From Valencia hispanica (lineage: Eukaryota; Chordata; Actinopteri; Cyprinodontiformes; Valenciidae), in NCBI GenBank assembly GCA_963556495.2, contig OY747701.1, positions 42,332,001-42,396,000 of the forward strand: a stretch of 64,000 nucleotides of DNA. The letters run 5' to 3'. The translations under genes were made by a program, and so were the position numbers. Of the stretch, positions 1-10,946 are shown piece after piece; position 1 is the stretch's first letter, and each line of letters opens with the position of its first letter. The notes under the pieces are model-generated. The model was given only the letters and a program-made list of their open reading frames with translations. It was not told the DNA's origin and searched no databases.

Positions 1-46
1 TGGAGTGAATTGGTGCTATATAAATAAACTGAATTTAATTTGATTT
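1..46 (+). repeat. 3' tail of a common teleost dispersed repeat (family A)
   Basis: The window opens inside a stretch reading roughly gaattggtgctatataaata followed by degenerate (GAATT)n-like bases. The same tail occurs at 55850-55909, and reverse-oriented pieces of the family lie at 19115-19260, 36640-37490 and 53440-53690. Only the 3' end is inside the window. The class (LINE-like or SINE-like) cannot be decided from this piece. Confidence 0.5.
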
Positions 47-2345
47 ATTGAAATCATCTTTTAAGCTCAAACAGCTCATTAGCGGATCTAAAGTTTAAAA
101 CCATTAGCCACACAGACCTAAAACAGAGCTGAAAATGGCAAAAAATCTAAGAAAACTCAGAAATGAGCAACACTGCTATTGCTGATAATAAAAAAAAAAA
201 AACTATATGTAGGCATGCTTGATGTGAATGTATCTAGCATGATGGTGGCAATATTGCTCCATGTGGTCAAGATAGCTTAGTCAAGAAGTGACATCATTTT
301 TTTTACACCAATCCTCAAATGTTTTCAAAGGGTTGTAGATCAGGGGAGCATTTAAAATGGTCCAAAATGATTAATGCTATTCTACTGAAAGAAGTCCTAT
401 GTGAGGTAGGTGTTATGAACTGCAGTGTTGTCATATTGAAAGACCCTGTCATCATTACACAGATGAAGGCTCTCCGTCAAAAGGGGTGCTTCCTGCAACA
501 TCTTCAAATAGCCAGTCAGTCATTGCTAACCTAAAGCTCTTGTTCCATTGAAGGAGAAAAGTAGCCCAGATCATAATGGAGCTTTTTCCACAGTTCAAAT
601 CAGTAAACATCTCCAGTGGGATCTCCTTGTTATGGCACTAATTTTGGAAGCAATCAGGACCATCCAGAGTAGTTTATGTTTTTTTGGAAAATAGATCTTT
701 CTTGCACCTTTCAGTGTCCCATGTTTGGTGTCCCTATTGCAAGTTCTAAATTGGAAAGATTGTGGCATGGGAGGAGACTCACAAACATGGATGAAAATGC
801 ATGATCACGTTCAGTAATCTGTTAATCAAGGATCTGCAAACAAATGTAAATAGACAAAAAAAAAATGTTGTGGTTCTTTGTTAGTGTTAACAAACCTAGA
901 CTGATGCTAAAAACTTTATTTCTTAAAAATCTTCATCTGGTCTTTTTGACCAGTCTAAATCTTGACCAAACAGCTGATTCTCCCTCTAAAATGAAACCAC
1001 AATCTGGAAGTAGTACAACCTAAACCTACTTTCTACCCTTTTATGTCAATCTCAACACAGGAGTGAGCAAGCAGCAGCTGAATACTAAATTGCGTTCTGT
1101 TGGTTTTATGTGTGGCTCTTTAATGGGCTTTGACCTATGTGTTTGGACATGACAGGTGTCTAATACTCAGAACTATTAAACTGAATGTAACACAGAACTG
1201 AATGCAGTTGGTCTCAACAAGAAGGAATGCACTGCCCATAATTATAATAAATGGACTGCACTCTTACAGTGCTTTTCTGGTCTTACCAACCACTCAAAGC
1301 ACTTTAAAAAAAGTGACATTCCTCTGTTTACACACACAAGTGCACACATATCAATACATTGACTTGGTACTTGACTTATACATTTTCTATCTGCTCTTAG
1401 CACATTTTATTCATTTTATTGTTGTTTTATTGCTTTGTTTTTAATTTATGAGTTTTATTTTCTTAAATTTTATGAAGCCTACAGCACTTCGGTTGGTTGT
1501 GGCTATTTTGAAGGGCTTTATTAATAATGTTGGCTTTGCTTGCAAAGCAACTTGGCGTGTCTTCCCAAAGGACATTTGACATGTTGCAAGATGGAAGGTG
1601 GAATTGAGCTTCCAATGTCCTGATTGTCGAACTGCTCTTCCACAATGAGCCGCAGCCACCATCAATATCAAAGGAAGAAAATGGTTGTATCAAAATATTT
1701 TTTTTTGCGTTTTTAAGGCCTCTAAAGGTTTTTGTCCAATTAATCACATGGTAGCTGTGAATTAATTAATCACAAATAATCAACATTCCTAAATATTACT
1801 GAAAACGTAAAATTTTTTGTGTAAATAAAGGACAAAACCTGCTGCCGTTGCTCTTTTTTTAAGGATATACTGGACAGAGGCATTTAACTTATTTGCAGTT
1901 ATCTTGCAGTTACAGTGTTAGTTAACAATGTTAGCTTGTTTGTCACCCAGGAGGCTTACTTTATAGGAAGTGATTGCTGCAGATTGTTGCATCATTAATC
2001 ATCTGCTCGTTTCAATCACTTCTTCTGATAGCTGGCAACCAAAGATGCCTTTTGTTTCCCTTGAAAGGAGTGCGAGTCGATGGGTTTCTTTGCAGGTTTT
2101 GTTGATTTTATCAAAGCAATTTCTGCAACCAACAGCACAAGACATGATCACATCTCTTTCAGCAGACTACACGTGAAGAAGAGCAGTGACGTAGACCGAT
2201 AATCCCTCTACATGGCCTGCGACTGAGAAGAGATGCTCACATGGAACCGTAGATGCAGTTGCATGCTTTTTAGATGACGAGCACTGAACGCAGCACAGGT
2301 TGAGTTGTAGGATAAACAGGGCAGGTCATTCTCTGTATCAAAGCT
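47..2345. other. Intronic-type DNA, no gene recognised
   Basis: AT-rich sequence with short A-runs near 188-201 and 858-866. The short open frames show no recognisable domain. Bases 1441-1850 contain repeated attaattaatcaca motifs reminiscent of hAT terminal regions, so a decayed DNA transposon is possible, but no end pair or target duplication could be found. Confidence 0.5.
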
Positions 2346-2389
2346 TTAAAGGCCCACTCCAATGAAAATCTTGTTTTTCGTGTTGTTAA

Positions 2390-2940
2390 AGGCAGGGTAT
2401 ACGATTGTGGGAGCGCTCCTTGAGGGCGTTATTGAAAAATAAAAAGTCCCACCCCTTGCTTTATGCTCTCCCACTGAGCCACGCCTCAATAACACAGGCA
2501 CGCGCAGCCAGCATGGTCTCGTTGGGTCTCCGCCACTTAACTTCACACTTCCGCCATTTCAACCAAAGTCACAAAATATAACGTTATCTTACCTGTCCAG
2601 GAGAAAATCAGCAACTAACGCATCCGTTAGCAAGCCCTTAGCTTCCTTGAGTTGACGCCACCGTGTAAATGCATCAGCTCCGATGCAGATTATTTAAGCA
2701 TGCTCTTGGTCGGCTTTCTTCTTTCGCGTTGCTATTTCCACAACAGCTTTGCGTTTTCGGTGCATTTTAGCGCGAGCTCACTTCCTGTTTACAGGCTAGA
2801 ACGAGCGTTGCGTGCACACGAAGGGGACGCGCAGAAGGGGAGGTGCTGGAACACGGAAGCTTTGCTTACAAGCCTATTATCTTGGACAGACCGTGGAAGT
2901 TGATTGGATGAGGTTTTTCCAGGGTTTCTCGCTGTAGAAA
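2390..2940 (+). repeat. End of a second TTAA-target element nested in the first
   Basis: A second TTAA (2386-2389) is followed directly by AGGCAGGGTATACGAT, then a GC-rich stretch with CpG-containing motifs unlike the AT-rich surroundings. This resembles the start of TTAA-target (Kolobok or piggyBac) elements of fish. No matching right end (ccctgccttaa type) was found, so this copy is one-ended or rearranged and the boundary near 2940 is arbitrary. Confidence 0.3.
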
Positions 2941-3279
2941 GAATGAAAATTACTCGGTCAAGTTTAAGAACTCCTTACTTATAGATTGCCACTGGTATAT
3001 GAAGAGCATTTTTTGCAATTTAAAAAAAAGTGTTTTAAAATTAAATCGAGAACTTTAACATGTTCTTGTGGCATTGTTCTGATTCCAGAGAACATATCTT
3101 AAGAAAATTAATTGCATTTCTGAGTATTTCTGCTTTCAAATCGCTTTGAATCAGTAGCAGACGCTAAAAGGCCATCTAAAACAGACTGCGTTTGTGACGT
3201 AGGAACCCGCACTGGGCGGGCTTCAAGCTCCTGCTCCTCTCTGCCCCGCCCGCTCAGTTTCTGAGGAGTAGAGAAGACG

Positions 3280-3498
3280 ATGGTGGATCAACACCTGTGT
3301 GTTGTATCGGGTTGCGATGCTAAGAAGAAGGATATAATTAGCTTTCATACTTTACCAAAACCATCTGCAGTGAGAGAGAAATGGATTAAGTTTCTTGGTC
3401 AAAGCAAGACTAACTCTTTAAGCGCCAAAGTCGCAAAATTGCGACAAGCAACAGTCCTGAAGTTAACAACCTACACCTGCAAATATTATCCCTCATGA
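3280..3498 (+). pseudogene. Truncated THAP-type zinc-finger fragment
   Basis: The open frame starts at an ATG just after a GC-rich, promoter-like stretch (3190-3270, with GC boxes). Its first ~45 residues fit the front of a THAP DNA-binding domain: C7-x4-C12, the FHTLPKP segment, then a tryptophan in REKWIKFLG. THAP domains normally continue to a Cys-x2-His pair and a C-terminal AVPTIF-like box. Neither follows, because the frame drifts into unrelated residues after about residue 48 and stops at 72. THAP domains sit at the N-terminus of P-element-like and Kolobok transposases as well as host THAP proteins. Given the transposon setting, a transposon-derived fragment is most likely. Confidence 0.45.
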
Positions 3499-3651
3499 AG
3501 TCACTACTTTACACCAAGATATGGCAGACATCTATAATTTGTTATCATGGAGATTTTTTGAGTATTTAAAGGCTAAAAACCGCCTTCAAGTCGTGGAGTT
3601 GTAGTAGCAGTGAGAGCGTAAAGAGAGTGAATTGTAGAGAGAAAACGTACC

Positions 3652-3777
3652 ATGCTGAGAGGTCTGTTCATCGCTGACAAAGCACTTCGTCAAGTAATTG
3701 CTAATTCAGATTCTGAGAAAGAATATTCATTTTCTGATGAATATATCCAGCGAGACAGAAAGTGTTTCAGTGCGTAG
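3652..3777 (+). pseudogene. piggyBac-like transposase N-terminal fragment
   Basis: An ATG at 3652 opens 41 codons ending at TAG 3775-3777. The peptide contains ALRQVIANSDSEKEYSFSDE, an acidic Ser/Asp/Glu-rich leader of the type at the N-terminus of piggyBac-family (PGBD-like) transposases. Immediately downstream in another frame an Arg/Gly/Gln-rich stretch begins (3800-3930) that resembles the repeated segment at 4703-4950. The coding region is interrupted by stops, frame changes and the insertion at 3932-4700. No catalytic DDD core is visible, so this is a fossil. The family call rests on composition and on the matching C-terminal remnant. Confidence 0.4.
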
Positions 3778-3931
3778 CAACAACCAGTCCATTCGCCATG
3801 ATAATACATGGGCGCGTAAAAGGGGCTTCAGCTTGTCCGGGTTGGGAGAACGAGATGGGGAGCCGGTAGCAGTGGGGTTCAAAACACAGCAGCTGCTTCT
3901 GATAGCCATGATGGCACACAAGCAGCACATA

Positions 3932-4700
3932 CAGGTCCTTCTCAAAAAGCATCTTGTGATAAAGTTCATTCTTTTCCATAATGTAATGATAAAAATAAAA
4001 CTTTTATATATTTTAGATTCATTGCACACCAACTGAAATATTTCAAGTCTTTTATTGTTTTAAAACTGATGATTTTGGCATACAGCTCATGAAAATCCAA
4101 AATTCCTATCTCAAAAAATTAGCATATCATGAAAAGGTTCTCTAAACGAGCTATTAACCTAATCATCTGAATAAACTAATTAACTCTAAACACCTGCAAA
4201 AGATTCCTGAGGCTTTTAAAAACTCCCAGCCTGGTTCATTACTCAAAACCACAATCATGGGTAAGACTGCCGACCTGACTGCTGCCCAGAAGGCCATCAT
4301 TGACACCCTCAAGCAAGAGGGTAAGACACAGAAAGACATTTCAGTACCACAGGCTGATTGCCTCCATGCCACGCCACATTGAAGCAGTCATTTCTGCAAA
4401 AGGATTCCCGAGCAAGTATTGAGTGCATAACTGAACATAATTATTTGAAGGCTGACTTTTTTTGTATTAAAAACACTTTTCTTTTATTGGTCGGATGAAA
4501 TATGCTAATTTTTTGAGATATGAATTTTGGGTTTTCATGAGCTGTATGCCAAAATCATCAGTTTTAAAACAATAAAAGACCTGAAATATTTCAGTTGGTG
4601 TGCAATGAATCTAAAATATATAAAAGTTTTATTTTTATCATTACATTATGGAAAAAGAATGAACTTTATCACAATATGCAAATTTTTTGAGAAGGACCTG
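3932..4700. mobile_element. Internally deleted Tc1/mariner element (MITE) with long inverted repeats
   Basis: The element begins caggtccttctcaaaaag after a TA (3930-3931) and ends ttttttgagaaggacctg before a TA (4701-4702). Inverted repeats of about 200 bp run inward and contain repeated subterminal motifs (ctcaaaaaattagcatat, catacagctcatgaaaa). Between the arms about 240 bp remain, still showing the start of a transposase frame in the + direction near 4258 (MGKTADLTAAQKAIIDTLK), cut off by deletion after about 40 codons. It cannot encode a transposase and would depend on one supplied in trans. It is inserted in the Arg/Gly segment of the piggyBac-like fossil. Confidence 0.85.
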
Positions 4701-4702
4701 TA

Positions 4703-5069
4703 TAGCGTCCAATGCTGTGCTTCACCGGAGAAGGGGAGGGGGAGGCGGTAGCAGAGGGGGTCAAAACACCGCTGCTTTTTCAGCACACAGCAACAGCAAG
4801 CCTGTTAGCCACAAGTCTTCACAAGCAGCACATATCATATCCGATGCTTTGCTCCACCGTGTTTGGGGTATGAGAACGGTACGTGGTGGTGGTAGTAGAG
4901 GTTTTCAAAACACCGCTAATGGTAACAAAGGAGGCAGGTGTGTAAAATAGCAGCAGACGCAGAAGAAACCGCAGGAGAAATACCCTGTGGAGTAGGTCTG
5001 TGCGCAGTAACTTGCAATGAAAGATACCACACACTGAAGCACTACAAGCAATGTCATCTAGATCATTAA
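4703..5069 (+). pseudogene. piggyBac-like transposase fragment: Arg/Gly repeats and Cys/His tail
   Basis: Continuation of the piggyBac-like fossil downstream of the Tc1 MITE. Bases 4703-4950 encode two degenerate repeats of about 45-60 residues, each with an NAVLHR/DALLHR start and a GGGSRG-QNTA core. A third copy in another frame lies at 3800-3930. A different frame (4998-5069) ends LCAVTCNERYHTLKHY plus seven residues and a stop. This closely resembles the C-terminal Cys/His zinc-ribbon end of piggyBac/PGBD transposases. The catalytic domain that should separate the two parts is missing, so the gene is internally deleted and non-functional. Confidence 0.45.
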
Positions 5070-5128
5070 ACATCTGCAAATAAAAAAACTCCAAAGAAAC
5101 TAAAAAAAAAAAGTAAAGAAAATGCATT

Positions 5129-5146
5129 TATATATATATATGTGTA

Positions 5147-5211
<65 letters not shown>

Positions 5212-5240
5212 TTATATATATATATATATATATATGTGTA

Positions 5241-5295
<55 letters not shown>

Positions 5296-5320
5296 GTGTG
5301 TGTGTGCGTGTGTGTGTATA
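5129..5320. repeat. (TA)n/(TG)n microsatellite
   Basis: About 190 bp of almost pure TA with TGTA interruptions, ending in a TG run near 5293-5318. Open frames across it encode only Tyr/Ile and are artefacts. Confidence 0.97.
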
Positions 5321-6180
5321 AACAAGAACAAAACAAGAAAAATTAAACTAAAATATAAAAACGATTAACAAAACTGTAAAATGTAAGAAATCCAATATGA
5401 CCTCTACCTGATGATGTCATAATATGCTAATTAGATGAGTGAATCTGTTCCTATCACAAACGTTGGGTCAAACTGAAGATTTTTCAAATCTAAAATAGGC
5501 CTTTATATCTAATCATATTTAAGCTACAAGCTTTTGAAATAGTGATATCAACATTTAAGATTTTACTGAAAAAACCCCGGCGCCTAAAGAGTTAAAAACC
5601 GGTTTGCAGTCAGCATTTCAGAGAAGACTGTTTCACCAACTGGCAGAAAAAAAAAGACTTTTCTGGTAAACTACTTTTGAAGCCGGGTGCAGTGCCTTCC
5701 ATCAAGACACCATCAAGTGGACAGTCTGTATCTTTACTGGTAAGTTAATTTTTTTCTGTCAGAAATCAAGAGGAATCAAAAATCAAGAGGAGCTAATTCC
5801 ACCATCCGCTCGTTTGCAAGAAATATGTTGGCTATTTATGGGTCAACAGCCAGTGCTGCTCTGTTAAAGCAATGTAGATTATAATATAAAGTAGTGGGTT
5901 TTACAGGGTCTTTTTAAAAATGTTTTTATTTTTGTTTAATTTTATACAAAAGTACGGTCAGATGCACACACAGAAGCCATTGCTGGGGGGGGGAGTCCTC
6001 CGCGCCAATGGTTCCCCTCACAACACAGAGGCAAATTGCTAATGAGCTACTGCCGCTCTTCTGAAGCCATGTTCTAGGAAACAGCACAGGTTTTGTGACT
6101 TTGGCTAAAAACGGCATAATCACAATTTAAAGACCACTGAGAAAACTTTAAAGTAGTTTAAAAAGATGATTGGAGTAGGT

Positions 6181-8439
6181 GAAAAAATTATCACGTTAAC
6201 TCTACAAATTAATTGACCTGCGTTAGAACGTACATTTTGATAGCCCTGTTTAAAACACAAAAATGACACAAGAAGTTTAAACAATCAAGTCCAAATCACT
6301 AACTTTACTGTAAATGGGTTTTCTGACAAAAACATGTCCTGTCGTATTTGATTATTTGGATAATAATAAAAGGTACCTTTGATTTAATTTATGATTTGTA
6401 AATAAAAATCGAGAGGACTAAAATAATATTTTACAGTAAAACCACAAATACATATGTCTTAGTTTTAAACAAAACTCATCATTTTCTAGTACGTACCTAA
6501 TCAGCATTTGGAAATATGCCCTTGAAATGTAGTTATCACTTGCATTCTGGGTTTTACTTTTATTCAAAGAATGAAAGTTAAAAGGTTGATGATTATTATA
6601 ACATCACTAATTTATTATTTTCTGTGGATGTTTATCTCTGTGTATAAGCAGGGGATAGCAATTGACAGGAAGCATCAAAGGGGTTAGCAAGGGGTTGTTC
6701 TTTCATTTATAGCATCCACTAAACGGTCAGGTCAAAAGTTAAATCAATGGTGCTGATGCGTTTTGATATCCAGAGCTCAGAGCCAAAATGAAAAGGATGA
6801 GGTCACGACATCAGCCATTTGATCTCTCGCTATCCTGTGTGCCATAGAAAAGTCCTGATAAAATGGTGAGGCGATGTGAGTCTGCCAGTGTGTGTGAGTA
6901 TTGTTTCTCTTGTTGAATTGAAGCTCTTGTTTTATTGCTGTTAATAATCAAAAACATTGTTATCTTGGATGCTCATTATCAGTTCTGCTACATCTTTGCT
7001 AACTTTCCTTTTTCCCCTCTTCCCTCTGCCTATGATGGCAGTGGATGAGGAAAGCAAATAAACAGTCTCTTGTGAATGAAGTGAATTGAGACAGAGCTCA
7101 TCTGCATGCATGAGCAGCTCCCACAAAGTAACTACGCATATCAATCACGCTCCTCATGTTCAACAAAATTCGTGACCTTCTAAGGGATTCCTCTGGCAAG
7201 ATATAGTAGAACGTACAAGACAACACACACACATTCACTCACTCACAAACTGATGTATATGTATGCACACTTACATCTGAGAAGTGGTCGCACACTCTCT
7301 CTTTCAGTGACAATCTCACACCCACTGCTCAGCACTCTGTCACAGCTGTCAGTGCGGTTTGACACTGGCTCTCCTGTCTCATCATTAGTTTTAGTGAGAG
7401 ATGTCCTGTCCCCTGAACAAAAACAAACATGGCAGGCTGTGACAAATCAATTAATCAGATGGGGCATTTGCCAATAGTTATGTTTCACTTACAAACTAAT
7501 GTGTGTTGAATGTCTTCCAAAAAGTTTCCAATAATGTACGGGCAACTCTTGCAATCAGCAGCCCCCTCAACAGTTTGATCAATTAATCATCGAAGGCAGA
7601 TATATTCATGTCAAAACACGGACGAATGATCGTTTTCCTAACTAACTAAATTAATGTACTTTTAAGTTGGAATGCTCAAGTGATTGTGTTAGAACTTGTT
7701 TGGCTTATCCAGGAGAAACTTTGCAAACTTTTCTCTTTTTGCACCCAATTTTATCCTTTAATATTAAGTATATATTTACTTACCATATTATTGAATGCAT
7801 TTAATTATTCTTGAATAGTTTTCTCCTCTAACATTTAGCTTTTGGGTTTATAATCTGACTGAATAACAAAGATATACACTTAGAATTAAAAGAGTAACAG
7901 TCAAATTAAATAAATAATTTATATTATCAGTTTTGTGTCACATGTTTCTAAATAATTCGATAAGGTTGTAAATGAACACAGAGCGTGAGATGAACAGGCT
8001 TATTTTTAGTGGAACAGTGTTTCCAATGTTATTTATCCATTTCTGTACAATTTTTAAATTATCTTTTTTATATTATCCTGTTAGGGTTGTTTTTATTATT
8101 CCATATATGTCTTTATTGTGTTTTGTGATGCTGTTGATGATTGGACTTGTGCAGTGTAACCGCAATGTGAATTTCTCCCAAGGGAGACAAATAAGGAAAC
8201 TTTGACTTTGAATATTGAATATTTAAACAAATTCTTACATTTATGTTCTTATACTTCCTTAATGGATTGCTGGGAATCTGTCGTTTGTTATCATTGTGCA
8301 GTATTCATTTATCAAAACTGTGAAACATTTCTGAAAGAAAAACTTAACTAAGCTTCCTGCTGAGATGGGTGTGTAATGTGTTATTATCAACACATGTAAT
8401 TTAGGTCATATTATGGCTTTCTGATAGCTTGTAGTGTAG
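6181..8439. other. Intronic-type DNA with a weak LINE tail
   Basis: No gene recognised. Bases 7985-8215 end gtgaatttctcccaagggag followed by acaaataagg and an (actttg)-like end, resembling the 3' tail of a fish non-LTR element that reads aatttcccnnnggg...aataaag. It is too short to classify. The rest is AT-rich single-copy-like sequence. Confidence 0.5.
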
Positions 8440-9148
8440 TAATGGACTCAGACCTTTCAGACATTTCTCGGTCTAAAGGACTAATGTCACAACGGGACCT
8501 TGAACAACTTATCCATGCATTTATCTTTAGTCGGATTGATTACTGCAACAGCGTCTTCACAGGTCTGCCTAAAAAGTCAATCAGAGAGCTGCAGCTGATC
8601 CAGAATGCTGCTGCTCGTGTTCTCACTAGAACCAGGAAAGTAGAGCACATCACCCATTCTACAGTCCTCCCTGTAGCTCAGAGAATAGATTTCAAAATAC
8701 TCCTACTAATTTACAAATCATTGAATGGCTTAGCAACAAAAGATGTGGAAGATCTGTCACTATATCAACCCCCTAGACCACTCAGGTCTTCCAACTCTAG
8801 TCTACTAATCATCCCTAGAATTAGAACAAAACAAGGGGAAGCAGCTTTCAGTTTCTATGCTACACTTATCTGGAACAAACTTTCAGACCACTGCAAAGCT
8901 GCTGAAACACTGAGTTACTTTATATCCAAGCTAAAAATCCATCTGTTTAGAGCTGCCTTTGAGTAAGAAATGAATAATAGCTGGAATGTCATGTTTTAAT
9001 TTGTCATATGTTTTGTGTCTCAAATGTTGTTTTATCCTTTTATCGCTGCTTTTCTTTTATATGATTTTATTCCCTAATGATGTAAAGCACCTTGAATTGC
9101 CTTGTTTTTGGAAAGTTTGCTATACAAATAAAGTTGCCTTGCCTTGCG
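8440..9148 (+). mobile_element. 5'-truncated L2-type LINE
   Basis: A 3' fragment of a non-LTR retrotransposon. It contains the last ~174 codons of ORF2 and a 3' UTR ending with cctygaattgccttg, ctatacaaataaagttgcct and a short (TTGCC)n-like run, the usual end of fish L2 copies. The same coding stretch and tail occur in the split copy at 38790-39735 plus 48699-48895. The 5' truncation near 8440 is typical of incomplete target-primed reverse transcription. Confidence 0.8.
8442..8966 (+). pseudogene. L2 ORF2 C-terminal region (post-RT)
   Basis: A 174-residue open frame matching the region after the reverse transcriptase of L2/CR1-group ORF2. It reads LIHAFIFSRIDYCNSVFTGL, then LQLIQNAAARVLTRTRKVEHI, a QRIDFKILLLIYKSLNGLA segment, RPLRSS, and a final W-N-KL...SKLKIHLF block. 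The family's RT (with its F/YADD motif) and endonuclease domains lie upstream in complete elements and are absent, so it has no activity. The frame remains open to the natural stop, which suggests a fairly young copy. Some conserved residues are changed: THSTVLPVAQRI replaces the usual THxxLHWLPVxxRI. The assigned start Met is simply the first ATG in the truncated frame. Confidence 0.8.
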
Positions 9149-9525
9149 TTGTTAAGGCGCTGTCAGCTTGCTAGCTTAATTTCTAAATGTAAAAATAATT
9201 TTTTTGATTTGTCGTTTCTTTGTTTTGCTTTTATTTGTATTATACCAGGTTGCCCTATCTGGGGTATTATACTATTATTCAAAACAAGGAACTGGTTTTT
9301 AAAGTTTGTAATTGATCAAATGATAGTACCATGTTTCTTGTCTTTGTGCTATGTTTGGTGAGCTTGTAGTTACATACAGGTAAACACTTACTGATCCATA
9401 TTCATTTTGATTTATTTTTATTTGTGCTGTTTTATATTCACTCAAACAATCAGCATTTCAAATACTGAGTCTTAGTCTGGCCATTTGTTAAATATCTAAG
9501 TAGATCAAACACTCTAAATGATAGG
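9149..9525. other. AT-rich spacer
   Basis: Nothing recognised between the L2 tail and the solo LTR. Confidence 0.6.
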
Positions 9526-9903
9526 TGTTGTAACTATTAATAATAAATATTTGTTGTCTGGTTTTCTGAGCATAATTAATTATAATCAATAATTTAATAT
9601 TAATATAATTATTGATGACGTTCGAGTTTAACCTGTTTATTAAAGATATAGGGCCACCAATCTCATAAATGAGATAATTTTAATTAAACCAGACTGTCAG
9701 TCTCTCTGAAAAGGCGTAGAGTTCGTCCACGGGGTTAAAACAAACTTCACAGCACACACTGAAATAGCACAGGAAACTTCTCGTTACTTAAGGGAATTTA
9801 TTAATGAAATAGGTCAACCTTACAGATTACATTTCATTCATAATTTCCACCTATTCTAACGCATGCAAAAATATAGAACAAAGTTAACGTCGAGGGAAGG
9901 GGG

Positions 9904-9928
9904 CGTGTGTGTGTGTGTGTGTGTGTGT

Positions 9929-9965
<37 letters not shown>
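9904..9965. repeat. (GT)n microsatellite inside the LTR
   Basis: About 60 bp of GT dinucleotides with one interruption, followed by a G-run near 9984-9995. It lies in the downstream half of the LTR. Confidence 0.97.
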
Positions 9966-9967
<2 letters not shown>

Positions 9968-10768
9968 AGACAGTGAGCGAATGAGGGGGGGGGGGGTTCA
10001 GCTCACCCCCTCTATGCGATAAATAACTCAAGCCTTATTAATTGGCGCGATCGGTTCACAAAGGAAGACCGCGTGGTGATTCAACAAAGGCTAGTTTCAT
10101 TAGCAATGGTGGCTTGGACAAAGGAAACGGGGGCGACGGAGAAAGGAGATCTACTGAGTCCACGCGACCTGTCTAAACAGACAGGCGCCGACCGCAGCGG
10201 ACAATAAACAAACAAGGAAATAATACAATATAATATACTGCTTCTGGTTGCAACCAAATCAAATAATAAAACACAAAAAGCATGCACATTCAGGGTCGGT
10301 GTACAGCGACAGACGACCAAGAATAACAGTGGTTAACAAGTTGACAGACTTATTTTAACCAACAGAAAACGGATATTAACCGTCAAGACCTCTCCTCTAC
10401 CCAGACCCAGAAGATATAAATCAGTTTAATCCTCCTTGGTGGGGGCAGCTCTCCACAGTCCACGACGAAGAACGTAGAAAGTGTCCAGTTTAAAGGAGCG
10501 GTTTGCGCAAAACTGAGGTCAGAAAAAGCGGACGTCCAACTTTTGGTGCTGAGGGACTCAGGCCTGTTTTCAATAGAACTCAGATGGCCAGCTGACTCCT
10601 TGGTTACCCGTACAAGAAAGTCTGTTTGCTCGGCCGATTCACAGTTTAAAAGGGAAGTTCTTCCTGGTCCAGCAGGTTCAAACAGAAAAAGGGAAAATGC
10701 TAGCAGTGGATTAAAGCGTCTCCTTATGGCACCGGGACCAAAAGACCAATATTTCAATATTCACGCTG

Positions 10769-10810
10769 CTTTTATCAACTCTGTGATGTCATCACTGGCC
10801 ACAGACCAAT
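10769..10810 (-). promoter_or_regulatory. Putative LTR promoter
   Basis: On the - strand this reads attgg (inverted CCAAT, 10806-10810), then the CRE-like palindrome tgatgacatca (10784-10794), then gataaaag (10769-10776) as a TATA-like box. The order and spacing suit a U3 promoter. The call is from motifs only. Confidence 0.45.
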
Positions 10811-10838
10811 GAGAATGGGTCGAGGGCAGCGCAATGGG

Positions 10839-10930
10839 TGCTGGGAGATGCAGTTCATTCAGTGAAAGGATGCTGGGAGATACAGTTCGTTCAGTGAAAG
10901 GATGCTGGGAGATCCAGTTTGTTCAGTAAA
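10839..10930. repeat. Three 32-bp direct repeats in LTR U3
   Basis: tgctgggaga starts at 10839, 10871 and 10903, a period of exactly 32 bp. Each copy continues with a cagtt-ttcagtgaaag-like segment. The position at the 5' edge of the LTR (- strand) is where retroviral enhancer repeats lie. Confidence 0.85.
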
Positions 10931-10946
10931 GGCCATAGCCTCAACA

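Larger units (their letters stand above)
2350..6180 (+). mobile_element. Decayed piggyBac-like TTAA element (composite)
   Basis: A TTAA at 2346-2349 is followed by an end beginning AGGCCCACTCCAATGAAAAT. The reverse complement of 6161-6180 reads acctactccaatcatctttt, a degenerate match to that end (CTACTCCAAT against CCACTCCAAT). Between them lie a piggyBac-like N-terminal fragment (3652-3777), an Arg/Gly-rich repeated segment and a Cys/His tail like the piggyBac C-terminal zinc ribbon (4703-5069). A Tc1 MITE, a (TA)n tract and probably a second TTAA element have broken it. The right flanking TTAA is not preserved, so the ends are inferred. Confidence 0.35.
9526..10946 (-). mobile_element. Solo LTR of a retrovirus-like or gypsy-like element
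   Basis: A 1,421-bp unit with the LTR end pair TGTTG...CAACA, flanked on both sides by TAGG (9522-9525 and 10947-10950), a 4-bp target duplication. Read on the - strand it has an LTR layout: three 32-bp direct repeats near the U3 end, inverted CCAAT, CRE-like and TATA-like boxes (10769-10810), then AATAAA signals at about 9797-9802 and 9636-9641. No internal region or second LTR is present, so it is probably the product of LTR-LTR recombination. Four-base duplications fit gamma/epsilon-type ERVs or some Ty3/gypsy elements, and sequence alone does not separate these. Confidence 0.7.

Noticed and set aside
5100..5368. Tyr/Ile-rich open frames on both strands
   Set aside because: They are translations of the (TA)n/(TG)n microsatellite.
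9834..10031. Frame with a poly-His/Thr stretch
   Set aside because: Translation of the (GT)n microsatellite inside the solo LTR.
10383..10812. Two overlapping frames (124 and 89 residues) on opposite strands
   Set aside because: Both lie within the U3/R part of the solo LTR, and neither shows a known domain.
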